Positions 1 to 8,473 of a stretch of DNA of 64,000 nucleotides are shown one piece after another. The stretch is from Mycolicibacterium anyangense. GTDB taxonomy: Bacteria > Actinomycetota > Actinomycetes > Mycobacteriales > Mycobacteriaceae. Made by a program: the position numbers and the translations under genes. Where the stretch lies: positions 992,001 through 1,056,000 of the forward strand of contig NZ_AP022620.1 of assembly GCF_010731855.1 (NCBI RefSeq), given 5' to 3'. The notes under the pieces are model-generated. The model was given only the letters and a program-made list of their open reading frames with translations, did no database searches and was not told the DNA's origin. Position 1 is the first letter of the stretch, and the number at the start of each line of letters is the position of its first letter.

Positions 1-1
1 G

Positions 2-1024
2 GCGCTCTACGAACTGGAGATCGCGTTCTCCGAGATCGCCCGGCTCACGGCGTCGGGTGCACCTGCTGCCTGGATCACCGACCGGGCCCTGCGCCACCTG
101 CTCACCGATATCACCGGCAACACCCACCGCGCCGAGTTCTGCATCGACAAGCTCTACAGCCCGGACAGCTCGCGCGGGCGGCTGGGCATCCTGGAGCTAC
201 GCGGCTTCGAGATGCCGCCGCACTTCCAGATGGCGATGGTCCAGTCGCTGCTGGTGCGGTCCTTGGTGGCGTGGTTCTGGGACGAGCCGCTGCGGGCCCC
301 GCTGATCCGGCACGATCTCAACCTGCACGGCCGATACCTATTGCCGCACTTCATCATTCACGATATCGCCGATGTGTGCGCCGACCTGCGGGCGCACGGT
401 ATCGACTTCGATACCAGCTGGCTGGATCCCTTCACCGAATTTCGGTTCCCGCGCATCGGCACGGCTGTCTTCGACCATGTCGAGATCGAACTGCGCGGTG
501 CGATCGAGCCCTGGAACACCCTGGGCGAGGAGTCCACCGGCAGCGGCACCGCCCGCTACGTCGACTCCTCGGTGGAACGCATCCAGGTCCGCACCATCGG
601 AGCCGACCGTCAGCGCCACATCGTCACCTGCAACGGCTACCCGATCCCGATGCTGGCCACCGACAATCCCGACGTCCAGGTCGGCGGGGTGCGTTACCGC
701 GCCTGGCAGCCGCCGAGTGCACTGCACCCGACGATCACCGTGGACGGTCCGCTGCGCTTCGAGCTGGTGGACGTCGCCACCGGAACGTCCCGGGGTGGCT
801 GCACGTATCACGTGTCCCACCCCGGCGGCCGGGCCTATGACAACCCGCCGGTCAACGCCGTGGAGGCCGAGTCGCGGCGCGGCCGCCGGTTCGAGGCCAC
901 CGGATTCACGCCCGGCAAGGTCGACGTGGCCGATATCCGCGAGAAGCAGGCACGCCAGTCCATCGACGTCGGCGCGCCGGGAATCCTCGACTTGCGCCGG
1001 GTACGTACCGTGCTGCAGAACTGA
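2..1024 (+). CDS. DUF2126 / transglutaminase-like large protein, C-terminal part (partial)
   Basis: The frame is open from base 2 to the TGA at 1022, giving the last 340 codons of a gene that begins before the window. The sequence has the character of the C-terminal DUF2126 region of large actinobacterial proteins such as M. tuberculosis Rv2566 (about 1140 aa), whose transglutaminase-like domain lies at the N-terminus and would be outside the window. Recognisable segments include LRGFEMPPHFQMA and the basic RRGRRFEATGF near the end. It is followed after 90 bp by an ATP-grasp/alpha-E gene, the usual partner of this family. The family is predicted, not shown, to act in peptide ligation or cleavage. 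The family call is fairly secure; the biochemical role is inference. Confidence 0.85.
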   Translation, partial: ALYELEIAFSEIARLTASGAPAAWITDRALRHLLTDITGNTHRAEFCIDKLYSPDSSRGRLGILELRGFEMPPHFQMAMVQSLLVRSLVAWFWDEPLRAPLIRHDLNLHGRYLLPHFIIHDIADVCADLRAHGIDFDTSWLDPFTEFRFPRIGTAVFDHVEIELRGAIEPWNTLGEESTGSGTARYVDSSVERIQVRTIGADRQRHIVTCNGYPIPMLATDNPDVQVGGVRYRAWQPPSALHPTITVDGPLRFELVDVATGTSRGGCTYHVSHPGGRAYDNPPVNAVEAESRRGRRFEATGFTPGKVDVADIREKQARQSIDVGAPGILDLRRVRTVLQN

Positions 1025-1036
1025 TGGGGTCGCCGA

Positions 1037-1053
1037 CCCGGGCGCTGCCCGGG
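1037..1053. terminator. GC-rich perfect hairpin between the first two genes
   Basis: CCCGGGC (1037-1043), a 3-nt loop and GCCCGGG (1047-1053) form a 7-bp perfect stem 13 bp after the stop of the first gene. There is no T-tract. It could attenuate read-through, but a TAGGTT box at 1067-1072 also suggests an internal promoter for the next gene. Confidence 0.4.
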
Positions 1054-1114
1054 CCGGAGCCAACCGTAGGTTTGCAGGAGTCACTGGAACGGGTTGAATC
1101 AGGAGGTGGGGCCG

Positions 1115-3787
1115 TTGTCGTTGTCGGCTGCCGGCTCTGACCTCAGCCGGCCCAGCCATGACCCGGACCGCCTTCTGGCCGGGTACCGGGCCGGCCGAGC
1201 CCAGGAACCGTTGTTCGACCTGCGCGAGGGCGGATCGGGATCCTTTGGCGACACCGGATACGACGAATTCGTCGACGCGACGGGCGCCATCCGGCCCTCG
1301 TGGCAGGAACTGGGCGATCTCATCGGGGAACGCGGGCGCCCGGGTCTGGACCGGCTGCGCGGCGTGGTGCGCGGCCTCGTCGACAACGACGGCATCACCT
1401 ACATCGAGATCGACCGGCACGGCGAAGCCGTCACCAACGGGCAGGGCATCTCGATGCCGGGCCCGTGGCACCTCGACGGCATCCCGCTGCTGGTCTCGGC
1501 GGCCGACTGGGATGTCCTGGAAGCCGGCGTGGTGCAGCGCTCCCGGTTGCTCGACGCGGTGCTCTCCGACCTCTACGGCCCGCGCCGGGCACTGACCAGC
1601 GGCATCCTGCCCCCGCAGCTGCTGTTCGCCCACCCCGGCTACCTGCGGGCCGCCCGCGGAATAGAGAACCCCGGCCGGCATCAGCTGTTCCTGCACGGCT
1701 GCGACCTGAGCCGGGCGGCCGACGGGCGGTTCCTGGTCAACGCGGACTGGACGCAGGCGCCGTCGGGGGCGGGCTACGCGGTCGCCGACCGCCGGGTGGT
1801 CGCCCACGCCATCCCCGACGTCTATGAGCGCATCGGCCCGCGGCCGGTCTCACCCTTTGCTCAGGCGCTGCGCCTGGCCCTGATCGATGCCGCCCCCGAG
1901 GCGGCTGAGGATCCGGTGGTGGTGGTGCTCTCACCCGGCATCCACTCCGAGACCGCGTTCGACCAGGCCTACCTGGCCTCGGTCCTGGGCTTCCCGCTGG
2001 TGGAAAGCGCCGATCTGGTGGTCCGCGACGGCAAGTTGTGGATGCGCTCACTGGGCACCCTCAAACGGGTGGACGTGGTGCTGCGCCGGGTGGACGCCGA
2101 CTACGCCGATCCACTGGACCTGCGGCCGGATTCCCGTCTCGGTGTGGTGGGGCTGGTCGAGGTGCAGCGGCGCGGGGCGGTCACCGTCGTCAACACCCTC
2201 GGTGCCGGGATCTTGGAAAGCCCAGGGCTGCAACGGTTCCTGCCCGAGCTGGCCGAGTCGTTGCTGGGGGAGAAGCCCCTGCTGGACACCCCGCAGCTGT
2301 ATTGGGGTGGGTTCGACCAGGAGCGCCGGCACCTGTTGTCGCGGCTGTCGTCGTTGTTGATCAAGTCGACTGTCGGTACCGAGATGGTGGTCGGGCCTGC
2401 CCTGTCGGCGGCCGAGCGCGAGGAGCTCGCGGCTCGGATCGAGGCGCACCCGTGGCAGTGGGTGGGGCAGGAATTGCCCCAGTTCTCCTCGGCGCCCACC
2501 GACCACTATCCGGGCAAGCTGTCGGCGGCCAGTGTGGGCATCCGGCTGTTCACCGTCTCGCAGCGTGGCGGCTACGCCCCGATGGTCGGCGGCCTGGGTT
2601 ATGTGCTGGCCCCGGGCAATGCCGCCTACAAGCTGAATAGTGTTGCCGCCAAGGATCTTTGGGTTCGACCGCCGACCCGCGCCAAGGCCGAGACCATCAC
2701 CGTTCCGTCGGTGGAACTGCCAAGCGGTACGCGTTTCATCAGCTCGCCGCGGGTGTTGTCCGATCTGTTCTGGATCGGCCGCTACGCCGAGCGCGCCGAG
2801 CATCTGGCCCGATTGCTGATCGTCACCCGCGAGCGCTATCACGAGTACCGCTACCGCCAGGACATGGAGGGCAGCGAGTGCGTGCCGGTGCTTCTGGAGG
2901 CGCTCGGCGAGATCACCGGAACCGATTCCGGCGCAACGCATTCCTACGCTGAGGCGGTTGCGGGTGCGCAGCGCACCATGTGGTCGCTGACCGCCGACCG
3001 GCAACGGCCGGGCTCGCTGGCCCAGTCGATCGAGGGGCTGGGCCTGGCGGCGCGGGCCGTGCGCGACCAGATGTCCAACGACACCTGGATGGTGCTCGGC
3101 GCCGTCGAGCGGGCCCTGGCCCAGCAGGCCGGTTCACCGCCACCGTCGCAACGGGGATCGCGGGTGTCCGACGACACCCAGTTGGCGGCCGCCCAGCAGC
3201 AGACGTTGGCCGGCATGCTCGCTTTGTCTGGGGTGGCGGCCGAATCGATGGTCCACGACGCCGGCTGGATGATGATGGACATCGGCAAACGGATTGAACG
3301 CGGGCTCGGATTGACCGCGCTGCTGCGGGCCACGCTGACCGTCGAACGCAGTCCCGGAGCCGAGCAGACCATCACCGAGTCGGCCCTGGTGGCCTGCGAG
3401 TCCTCGGTGCTCTATCGCCGTCGTAACCTCGGCAAGGTGAGCGTGGCTGCGGTGGCCGATCTGGTGTTGTTCGATGGGGAGAACCCCCGGTCGCTGGTCT
3501 TCCAGCTGGAACGGCTGCGCGCCGACCTGCGGGCACTGCCGGGCGCGTCGGGCTCCTCGCGGCCGGAGCGCCTGGTCGACGAGGTGAGCACCCGGCTGCG
3601 CCGGCTGGATCCGGCCGACCTGGAAGAGGTCGACGACGAGGGCCGTCGCGCCGAATTGGACGGGTTGCTCAAGGGCGTGGAGTTCGGCCTGCGCGAATTG
3701 TCCGACATCATCACCCGCACCCAACTGTCGCTGCCCGGTGGCATGCAGCCGCTGTGGGGGCCCGACCAGCGCCGGGCGGTGCCGTGA
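1115..3787 (+). CDS. Circularly permuted ATP-grasp / alpha-E fusion protein (Rv2567-like)
   Basis: The product is about 890 aa. The N-terminal half (to roughly residue 480) resembles the circularly permuted type-2 ATP-grasp domain (DUF404/407, COG2308): see GPWHLDGIPLL, LFLHGCDLSR, VLSPG and SSLLIKSTVGTE. The C-terminal half resembles the alpha-E domain (DUF403, COG2307): see SDLFWIGRYAERAEHLARLL. In many bacteria these are separate genes; here, as in Rv2567, they are fused. I chose TTG 1115 because AGGAGG at 1101-1106 lies 8 nt upstream; an in-frame TTG at 1094 would put that Shine-Dalgarno inside the gene. Transglutaminase and zinc peptidase genes follow on the same strand. The family is predicted to form amide bonds in peptide synthesis or tagging, with no proven substrate known to me. 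Confidence 0.88.
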   Translation: MSLSAAGSDLSRPSHDPDRLLAGYRAGRAQEPLFDLREGGSGSFGDTGYDEFVDATGAIRPSWQELGDLIGERGRPGLDRLRGVVRGLVDNDGITYIEIDRHGEAVTNGQGISMPGPWHLDGIPLLVSAADWDVLEAGVVQRSRLLDAVLSDLYGPRRALTSGILPPQLLFAHPGYLRAARGIENPGRHQLFLHGCDLSRAADGRFLVNADWTQAPSGAGYAVADRRVVAHAIPDVYERIGPRPVSPFAQALRLALIDAAPEAAEDPVVVVLSPGIHSETAFDQAYLASVLGFPLVESADLVVRDGKLWMRSLGTLKRVDVVLRRVDADYADPLDLRPDSRLGVVGLVEVQRRGAVTVVNTLGAGILESPGLQRFLPELAESLLGEKPLLDTPQLYWGGFDQERRHLLSRLSSLLIKSTVGTEMVVGPALSAAEREELAARIEAHPWQWVGQELPQFSSAPTDHYPGKLSAASVGIRLFTVSQRGGYAPMVGGLGYVLAPGNAAYKLNSVAAKDLWVRPPTRAKAETITVPSVELPSGTRFISSPRVLSDLFWIGRYAERAEHLARLLIVTRERYHEYRYRQDMEGSECVPVLLEALGEITGTDSGATHSYAEAVAGAQRTMWSLTADRQRPGSLAQSIEGLGLAARAVRDQMSNDTWMVLGAVERALAQQAGSPPPSQRGSRVSDDTQLAAAQQQTLAGMLALSGVAAESMVHDAGWMMMDIGKRIERGLGLTALLRATLTVERSPGAEQTITESALVACESSVLYRRRNLGKVSVAAVADLVLFDGENPRSLVFQLERLRADLRALPGASGSSRPERLVDEVSTRLRRLDPADLEEVDDEGRRAELDGLLKGVEFGLRELSDIITRTQLSLPGGMQPLWGPDQRRAVP

Positions 3788-3800
3788 TGGAGGGACAGGG

Positions 3801-4730
3801 ATGAGTTTTGCCGACGGGCCCACACCGGTGGTCGACAGCAGGGTGTACCGGATCACCCACCGCACCGAGTACAGCTACTCCGATGTGGTCACCAGCTCCT
3901 ACGGCCGCGGGCACCTGACTCCCCGGGACACCACCCGGCAGCGGTGCCTGACCAACACCCTCGACATCGACCCCGACCCGGCCGATCGGTCCACCAGCCG
4001 CGACGTCTACGGCAACATCAGCTCCTATTTCCACGTCACCGAGCGGCACCACACACTGACGGTCACCAGCAATTCGGTGGTCGAGGTCGACCCGCCGCCT
4101 GCCGAGCTGTACGGCGGGGGCTCCGCGCTGGCGCCCTGGGAGTCGGCCCGCCCGATGGGCCGCGACGGAGTCTTGGCCTGCGAGTTCACCCTGGACCTGC
4201 GGCCACCGGAGATCACCGACGCCGTCCGCGACTATGCCGCGCCGAGTTTCGCCCCCGGCCGTCCGCTCATCGAGGTGGTGCGTGATCTCAACGCACGGAT
4301 TTTTTCCGACTTCACCTACAAGTCCGGGTCGACGACGGTGTCCACCCAGGTGAGCCAGGTTTTGGCAGCGCGAGAAGGGGTATGCCAGGACTTCGCCCGG
4401 CTGGCGATAGCCTGCCTGCGCGCCAACGGTTTGGCGGCGAGCTATGTGTCGGGATACCTCGCCACCGATCCGCCGCCGGGAAAGGAACGGATGTTCGGCG
4501 TCGACGCCACGCATGCCTGGGCCGCGGTATGGACCCCGCAGAACAACTGGCTCGGGCTCGATCCGACCAACGACCAACTGGTCGACGAGCGCTACATCAT
4601 CGTCGGTTGGGGCCGCGATTACGCCGATGTGCCGCCGTTGCGGGGCATCATCTATACCGACTCCGACTCCAGCGTCATCGATGTCTCGGTGGACGTAGCG
4701 CCCTTCGAGGGAGGTGTCCTTCATGCGTGA
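3801..4730 (+). CDS. Transglutaminase-like cysteine protease/ligase (Rv2569c-like)
   Basis: This 309-aa protein starts at ATG 3801 after AGGGACAGGG. An N-terminal bacterial transglutaminase-associated beta domain (YRITHRTEYSYSD) is followed by the catalytic core. The triad is visible as Cys195 in GVCQDFA, His238 in DATHAWAAVW and Asp254 in LDPTND, so the enzyme should be active. It has no signal peptide and is probably cytoplasmic. The gene lies 13 bp after the ATP-grasp/alpha-E gene and overlaps the start of the peptidase gene by 8 bp, which indicates one transcript. Family knowledge links these transglutaminases with ATP-grasp/alpha-E proteins. Whether this one hydrolyses or transfers amides is unknown. 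Confidence 0.9.
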   Translation: MSFADGPTPVVDSRVYRITHRTEYSYSDVVTSSYGRGHLTPRDTTRQRCLTNTLDIDPDPADRSTSRDVYGNISSYFHVTERHHTLTVTSNSVVEVDPPPAELYGGGSALAPWESARPMGRDGVLACEFTLDLRPPEITDAVRDYAAPSFAPGRPLIEVVRDLNARIFSDFTYKSGSTTVSTQVSQVLAAREGVCQDFARLAIACLRANGLAASYVSGYLATDPPPGKERMFGVDATHAWAAVWTPQNNWLGLDPTNDQLVDERYIIVGWGRDYADVPPLRGIIYTDSDSSVIDVSVDVAPFEGGVLHA

Positions 4731-5763
4731 CTTCATCTGCCCCAACTGCGGTCAGCATCTGGCATTCGAGAACTCGGTGTGCCTGTCGTGCGGCAGTTCG
4801 GTGGGATTCTCCCTGGAGGACGAGCAGTTCCTGGTGATCGCCTCGGGGGAGAACAGCGAGCACGGCGGGGCGGTGGACGCCGCTGAGTATCAGCTGTGCG
4901 CGAATCTGTATCTGGCCGAATGTAACTGGCTGGTCCGGGTGCAACCGGTGCGGGCGCTGTGTGACTCGTGCCGGCTCACCAGGACCAGGCCACGCGATGA
5001 CGACACCACCGCACTGGCCGCATTCGCGGTCGCGGAACGGGCCAAGCGGCGCTTGATCGCCGAATTGCATGAACTCGGCCTGCCGATCGTCGGCCGTGAC
5101 GAGGATCCGGAGTACGGCCTGGCCTTCGACCTGCTCTCCAGCGCCACCGAGAAGGTGTTCACCGGCCACGACAACGGGGTGATCACCCTGGATCTGGCCG
5201 AAGGTGACGATGTGCACCGCGAGCAGTTGCGGATCGAGATGGACGAGCCGTACCGCACGCTGCTCGGCCACTTCCGCCACGAGGTCGGGCACTACTACTT
5301 CTACCGGTTGGTCGGACCGTCGCAGGCGTACCTGCAGCGGTTCAACGAGTTGTTCGGTGACCCGGACGCCGACTACCAGCAAGCGCTGGACCGCCACTAC
5401 GACCAGGGACCCCCGGCGGGCTGGGAGGACACCTATGTGTCGTCCTACGCCACCATGCACCCGGCCGAGGACTGGGCGGAGACCTTCGCGCACTACCTGC
5501 ACATCCGCGACACCCTGGATACCGCGGCGTCCTTCGGCCTGGCCCCCGCGACTGCCACCTACCAGCGAAAGATGCTGGGCCCCAGTGGCTTCGACACCAT
5601 CATTCAGATGTGGCTGCCGCTGGCGTGGTCGCTGAACATGGTGAACCGGTCGATGGGCAAGGAGGATCTGTACCCCTTCGTGCTGCCGGTGCCGGTGCTG
5701 GAGAAGATGCGCTTCATCCACACCGTCATCGACGAGGTGGTCAGCGCGGTACAGGCCCGCTGA
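4723..5763 (+). CDS. Putative zinc-binding metallopeptidase with N-terminal zinc ribbon (Rv2568c-like)
   Basis: This 346-aa protein starts at ATG 4723, 8 nt after GGAGG (4710-4714); a GTG at 4714 sits on the Shine-Dalgarno and is less likely. The N-terminus carries two CxxC pairs (C6/C9, C20/C23), read as a zinc ribbon, and a later CDSC. The metallopeptidase signature is H186-E-V-G-H190 within HFRHEVGHYYF, with E253 in DWAETFAHYLH as a plausible third metal ligand. There is no signal peptide, so it should act in the cytoplasm. It is translationally coupled to the transglutaminase gene. Its 3' end overlaps the opposing LGFP gene by 23 bp. Substrate unknown; a role in processing products of the same cluster is inferred from context. 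Confidence 0.85.
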   Translation: MRDFICPNCGQHLAFENSVCLSCGSSVGFSLEDEQFLVIASGENSEHGGAVDAAEYQLCANLYLAECNWLVRVQPVRALCDSCRLTRTRPRDDDTTALAAFAVAERAKRRLIAELHELGLPIVGRDEDPEYGLAFDLLSSATEKVFTGHDNGVITLDLAEGDDVHREQLRIEMDEPYRTLLGHFRHEVGHYYFYRLVGPSQAYLQRFNELFGDPDADYQQALDRHYDQGPPAGWEDTYVSSYATMHPAEDWAETFAHYLHIRDTLDTAASFGLAPATATYQRKMLGPSGFDTIIQMWLPLAWSLNMVNRSMGKEDLYPFVLPVPVLEKMRFIHTVIDEVVSAVQAR

Positions 5764-6508
5764 ACGCGGCTGCTGATCCCAGCCGCCGCATCAGCAGTCG
5801 AAGCGCGGCTGCCGCGACAGCACCGATGCCCAGTGTCGCCGGTACCCACCACCACTGGCTGCGCCGAACCGCCTCGCCGGCATGGCCGTTGGCGGACGGC
5901 AGGGTATCGGCCAGGGACGCCGGCACCGTCGATACGCCGGAGGCGGCCGACCACGCGATGCGGGTACCGCGCGGGCCGATGAACGTCCCGGTCTGCACCC
6001 CGTTGACCGTCGCGGTGTCCGCGCTGGGGTAGCTGAACGGTCCGATGGCGCCACCGGAGTCGCGGTAGGCCGCCAGCACCGGGCCGTCCACCACGACCGC
6101 GCCCCACTGCGGGCTCCAGTAGATGGCCGCCCCGCCGGGCTTGTCGAAGTCCGCGACGTGCGCCACCCCGTTGCCGGCGTCGCGTTCGTCACTCACCGGA
6201 AACCCGAGTGGGCCGGCGGGGCCGCCGAGGGCCTGGTAGCGCTGCAGAACGGGTCCGTAGATCGCCCTGGCGCCGGTAGCCGGCGAGAAGAAGATCGCCC
6301 CGCCCTGGTAGTCGCGCTCGGCGCCGCCGGGTACGTCGAAGACGTCACTGACCGGTGCTCCGAGATCGGACTGGCCGAGCTCGTCGTGGTGCGCCTCGAT
6401 CGCGTTGACGGCGTCGGCCGACGGGGTGGCACCGGCCGACGGTGCGGTGGCCACCAGGCCGAGGCCGAGCACGGCGCCGGCGCTCAGCGTGGTGAGGATG
6501 TGAGCCAT
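5741..6508 (-). CDS. LGFP-repeat secreted protein with C-terminal membrane anchor
   Basis: This 255-aa protein starts at ATG 6508, preceded on its strand by AAGGAAGG. Residues 1-27 form a signal peptide ending in SAGA. Residues about 50-200 hold at least three LGFP-type repeats: LGAPVSD then GGAIFFSP, LGFPVSDE then GGAAIYWSP, and a degenerate FSYPSAD then GTFIGPRG. A membrane segment follows at about 222-245 with an RRLG basic end, placing the repeats outside the cell on a C-terminal anchor. LGFP repeats are thought to bind the arabinogalactan-peptidoglycan cell wall of Corynebacteriales. No enzymatic domain is visible. It stands alone on the minus strand, after a 327-bp intergenic region. 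Confidence 0.85.
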   Translation of the reverse strand: MAHILTTLSAGAVLGLGLVATAPSAGATPSADAVNAIEAHHDELGQSDLGAPVSDVFDVPGGAERDYQGGAIFFSPATGARAIYGPVLQRYQALGGPAGPLGFPVSDERDAGNGVAHVADFDKPGGAAIYWSPQWGAVVVDGPVLAAYRDSGGAIGPFSYPSADTATVNGVQTGTFIGPRGTRIAWSAASGVSTVPASLADTLPSANGHAGEAVRRSQWWWVPATLGIGAVAAAALRLLMRRLGSAAAFSGPVPR

Positions 6509-6835
6509 GGGGCCTTCCTTAGCCCGCGACGGCGTGTGCGCGTCGCGGCAGTCCCACGGTGCATGGCTGCAACCGCGTGTATGTCGAGTTGTGGGCATGG
6601 CTGCCGCACCCTCACATACACGCGGTTTCGAATCGATTTCCCCCGGGCGGCAGTCAGACTCGGTGAGTGGCGCCGCGTCGGTGCGCACTCGTCGAGCCGT
6701 GCAGCACGGTACCGCCGTCCATGTTCGCTGCGCAAGGCTTTGGCAAAGATTCGTTCGGTGTGGCCTCGGCGACAGGCGGGCGACGCGCCGCGCAGGTGTG
6801 CCGCCATCCGGGCCGCCGGTCCCTAGGATCGCCGG
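6509..6835. other. 327-bp divergent intergenic region between the LGFP and DUF3097 genes
   Basis: It holds a large inverted repeat at 6571-6627, a 10-bp direct repeat (GCATGGCTGC at 6561-6570 and 6595-6604) and a TAGGAT -10 box at 6824-6829 for the rightward gene. I see no convincing coding frame or RNA gene. The inverted repeat lies where the 5' leader or promoter of the leftward LGFP gene would be. Confidence 0.6.
6571..6627. repeat. 14-bp perfect inverted repeat with extended imperfect stem
   Basis: AACCGCGTGTATGT (6571-6584) is exactly complementary to ACATACACGCGGTT (6614-6627). With one bulge the pairing continues through GAG/CTC toward a loop around CATGGCTGCC. Located about 60-120 bp upstream of the LGFP start codon, it could be an mRNA leader hairpin or a protein-binding site. 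Function is unknown. Confidence 0.75.
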
Positions 6836-7675
6836 GTGGCAGACCGCTATGGCACCGATGTGCTCAGCAACGACCCGCACCAGTCGCGGCGGGCCCGCTC
6901 GACCGAACAGGCCGCCGAACTAGGCATGGTGGTCGAGGACCCGCAGTCCGGTTACGTCGGGGCCGTGGTCGGGATCGAAGGCGGCCGCGTCGAACTCGAA
7001 GATCGCCGCGGTAAACGCCGGGTGTTCCCGCTGGGCCCCGGCTTCCTGTTCGAGGGCAGGCCGGTGATCCTGACCGCTCCACGCCGGGGGACCCCGGCCG
7101 CTGCGCAGCGGACCAAGTCGGGGTCGGTGAAGGTCGCCGACGTACGCGCCAAGGTGGCGCTGGCCAGCCGCATCTACGTCGAAGGCCGCCATGATGCCGA
7201 ACTCGTGGAACAGGTGTGGGGCGAGGATCTGCGGGTCGAGGGGGTGGTGGTCGAATACCTCGGTGGTGTCGACGACCTGGTCGACATCGTCTCGTCGTTT
7301 CGCCCCGGCCCTGGCCGGCGGCTCGGGGTGCTGGTCGATCACCTGGTCACCGGGTCCAAGGAAGCCCGCATCGCCGAGGCGGTGCGACGCGGACCGGGCG
7401 GCGAGCACACCCTGGTGGTCGGGCATCCCTATGTCGACATCTGGCAGGCCGTCAAGCCGGCGCGCGTCGGGCTGGCGCGGTGGCCGGTGGTGCCCCGCAC
7501 CGTCGAATGGAAGCACGGGGTGTGCGACGCCCTGGGCTGGCCGCACCGCGATCAGGCCGACATCGCCAGGGCCTGGCAGCGCATCCGATCCTCGGTGCGG
7601 GACTGGACGGACCTGGAGCCCGAACTGATCGGACGGGTCGAAGAACTCATCGACTTCGTCACCCAGCCGGCCTGA
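6836..7675 (+). CDS. DUF3097 family protein
   Basis: This 279-aa protein starts at GTG 6836. TAGGAT at 6824-6829 ends 6 nt before the start, so the mRNA is probably leaderless. The N-terminal 80 residues look like a small beta barrel (VGAVVGIEGGRVELED, RRVFPLGPGF). Residues 113-129 (IYVEGRHDAELVEQVWG) and the later LGVLVDHLVTGSKE resemble the acidic strands of Toprim-like folds. I recognise it as the actinobacterial DUF3097 family, which has no established function. A nucleic-acid role is only a guess from the Toprim resemblance. It faces the SDR operon tail to tail with 21 bp between. Confidence 0.8.
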   Translation: MADRYGTDVLSNDPHQSRRARSTEQAAELGMVVEDPQSGYVGAVVGIEGGRVELEDRRGKRRVFPLGPGFLFEGRPVILTAPRRGTPAAAQRTKSGSVKVADVRAKVALASRIYVEGRHDAELVEQVWGEDLRVEGVVVEYLGGVDDLVDIVSSFRPGPGRRLGVLVDHLVTGSKEARIAEAVRRGPGGEHTLVVGHPYVDIWQAVKPARVGLARWPVVPRTVEWKHGVCDALGWPHRDQADIARAWQRIRSSVRDWTDLEPELIGRVEELIDFVTQPA

Positions 7676-7696
7676 ACGCCGAATCGGTTATCGCCG

Positions 7697-8473
7697 TTAC
7701 GGTCCCAGGTCCGGGGCCCAGGCGACACCGTTGATGTGGCTGCCGCCGTCGACGAACAGCGTGTTGCCCGTCAGGTAGCGGGAACCCTCGCCGGCCAGGA
7801 ACACCGCGACGGGGGCGATGTCGTCGTACGGATCACCCATCCGGCCCATCGGATTGGCGGCCTCTGCCATCGACCCGATCTCGGGGTGTTCGGCCACCAC
7901 GGCCAGGAAGGCTTTGCTCTTGGCGGCCGGGCAGATGGCATTGACGGTGATCCCGGTGGGCGCCCACTCGCGGGCAGCGGTACGGGTCAGCGCCCGCAGG
8001 GCCTCCTTGGCCGCGTTGTACTCCAGTGACCCGATATGGGCGTTGACCCCGTTGAGGCTGCACAGGTTGATCACCCGCCCCCAGCCCCGCTGCTTCATCG
8101 GGCCGAACGCGGCCCGCATCGCCCAGAACGGCCCGTAGTAGCCCATCGCGACGCCGTGTCCGAGTTCCTCGTCGGTCTTGTTCTCGACCCGGCCGATCGT
8201 GCCGCCGCCCCAGGCGTTGTTCACCAGGATGTCGATGGAGCCGTACGTGGAAATGGTTGCGGCGACGGCATTCTCGACCTGTTCGCGAACGGTGACGTCG
8301 GTGGCGACGAAGAGTCCGCCGATCTCGGCGGCAACGCCCGCGCCGGCCTCGGCGTCGTATTCGGCCACCACCACGGACGCGCCCTCGTCGGCGAACCGCC
8401 TGGCTATGCCGGCACCGATGCCGGCGCCGGCGCCGGTGATCAGGGCGACCCTGCCTGCCAGCTGGCCGGTCAT
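7697..8473 (-). CDS. Short-chain dehydrogenase/reductase
   Basis: This 258-aa classical SDR starts at ATG 8473. The cofactor loop TGAGAGIG is at residues 13-20, NNAWG at 85-89, and the catalytic residues are S139, Y152 and K156 (YNAAK). An acidic residue at the end of beta-2 (AEYD) suggests NAD(H) preference. The gene is last in a three-gene minus operon; its start overlaps the stop of the SnoaL-like gene by 4 bp (ATGA). The substrate is unknown. The pairing with a SnoaL-like protein and an IclR regulator points to lipid, steroid or aromatic catabolism, but only by context. Confidence 0.88.
   Translation of the reverse strand: MTGQLAGRVALITGAGAGIGAGIARRFADEGASVVVAEYDAEAGAGVAAEIGGLFVATDVTVREQVENAVAATISTYGSIDILVNNAWGGGTIGRVENKTDEELGHGVAMGYYGPFWAMRAAFGPMKQRGWGRVINLCSLNGVNAHIGSLEYNAAKEALRALTRTAAREWAPTGITVNAICPAAKSKAFLAVVAEHPEIGSMAEAANPMGRMGDPYDDIAPVAVFLAGEGSRYLTGNTLFVDGGSHINGVAWAPDLGP

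Noticed and set aside
6615..6645. TTTCGAATC looked like a tRNA T-loop
   Set aside because: No acceptor, D or anticodon stems can be built around it; it is the end of the inverted repeat.
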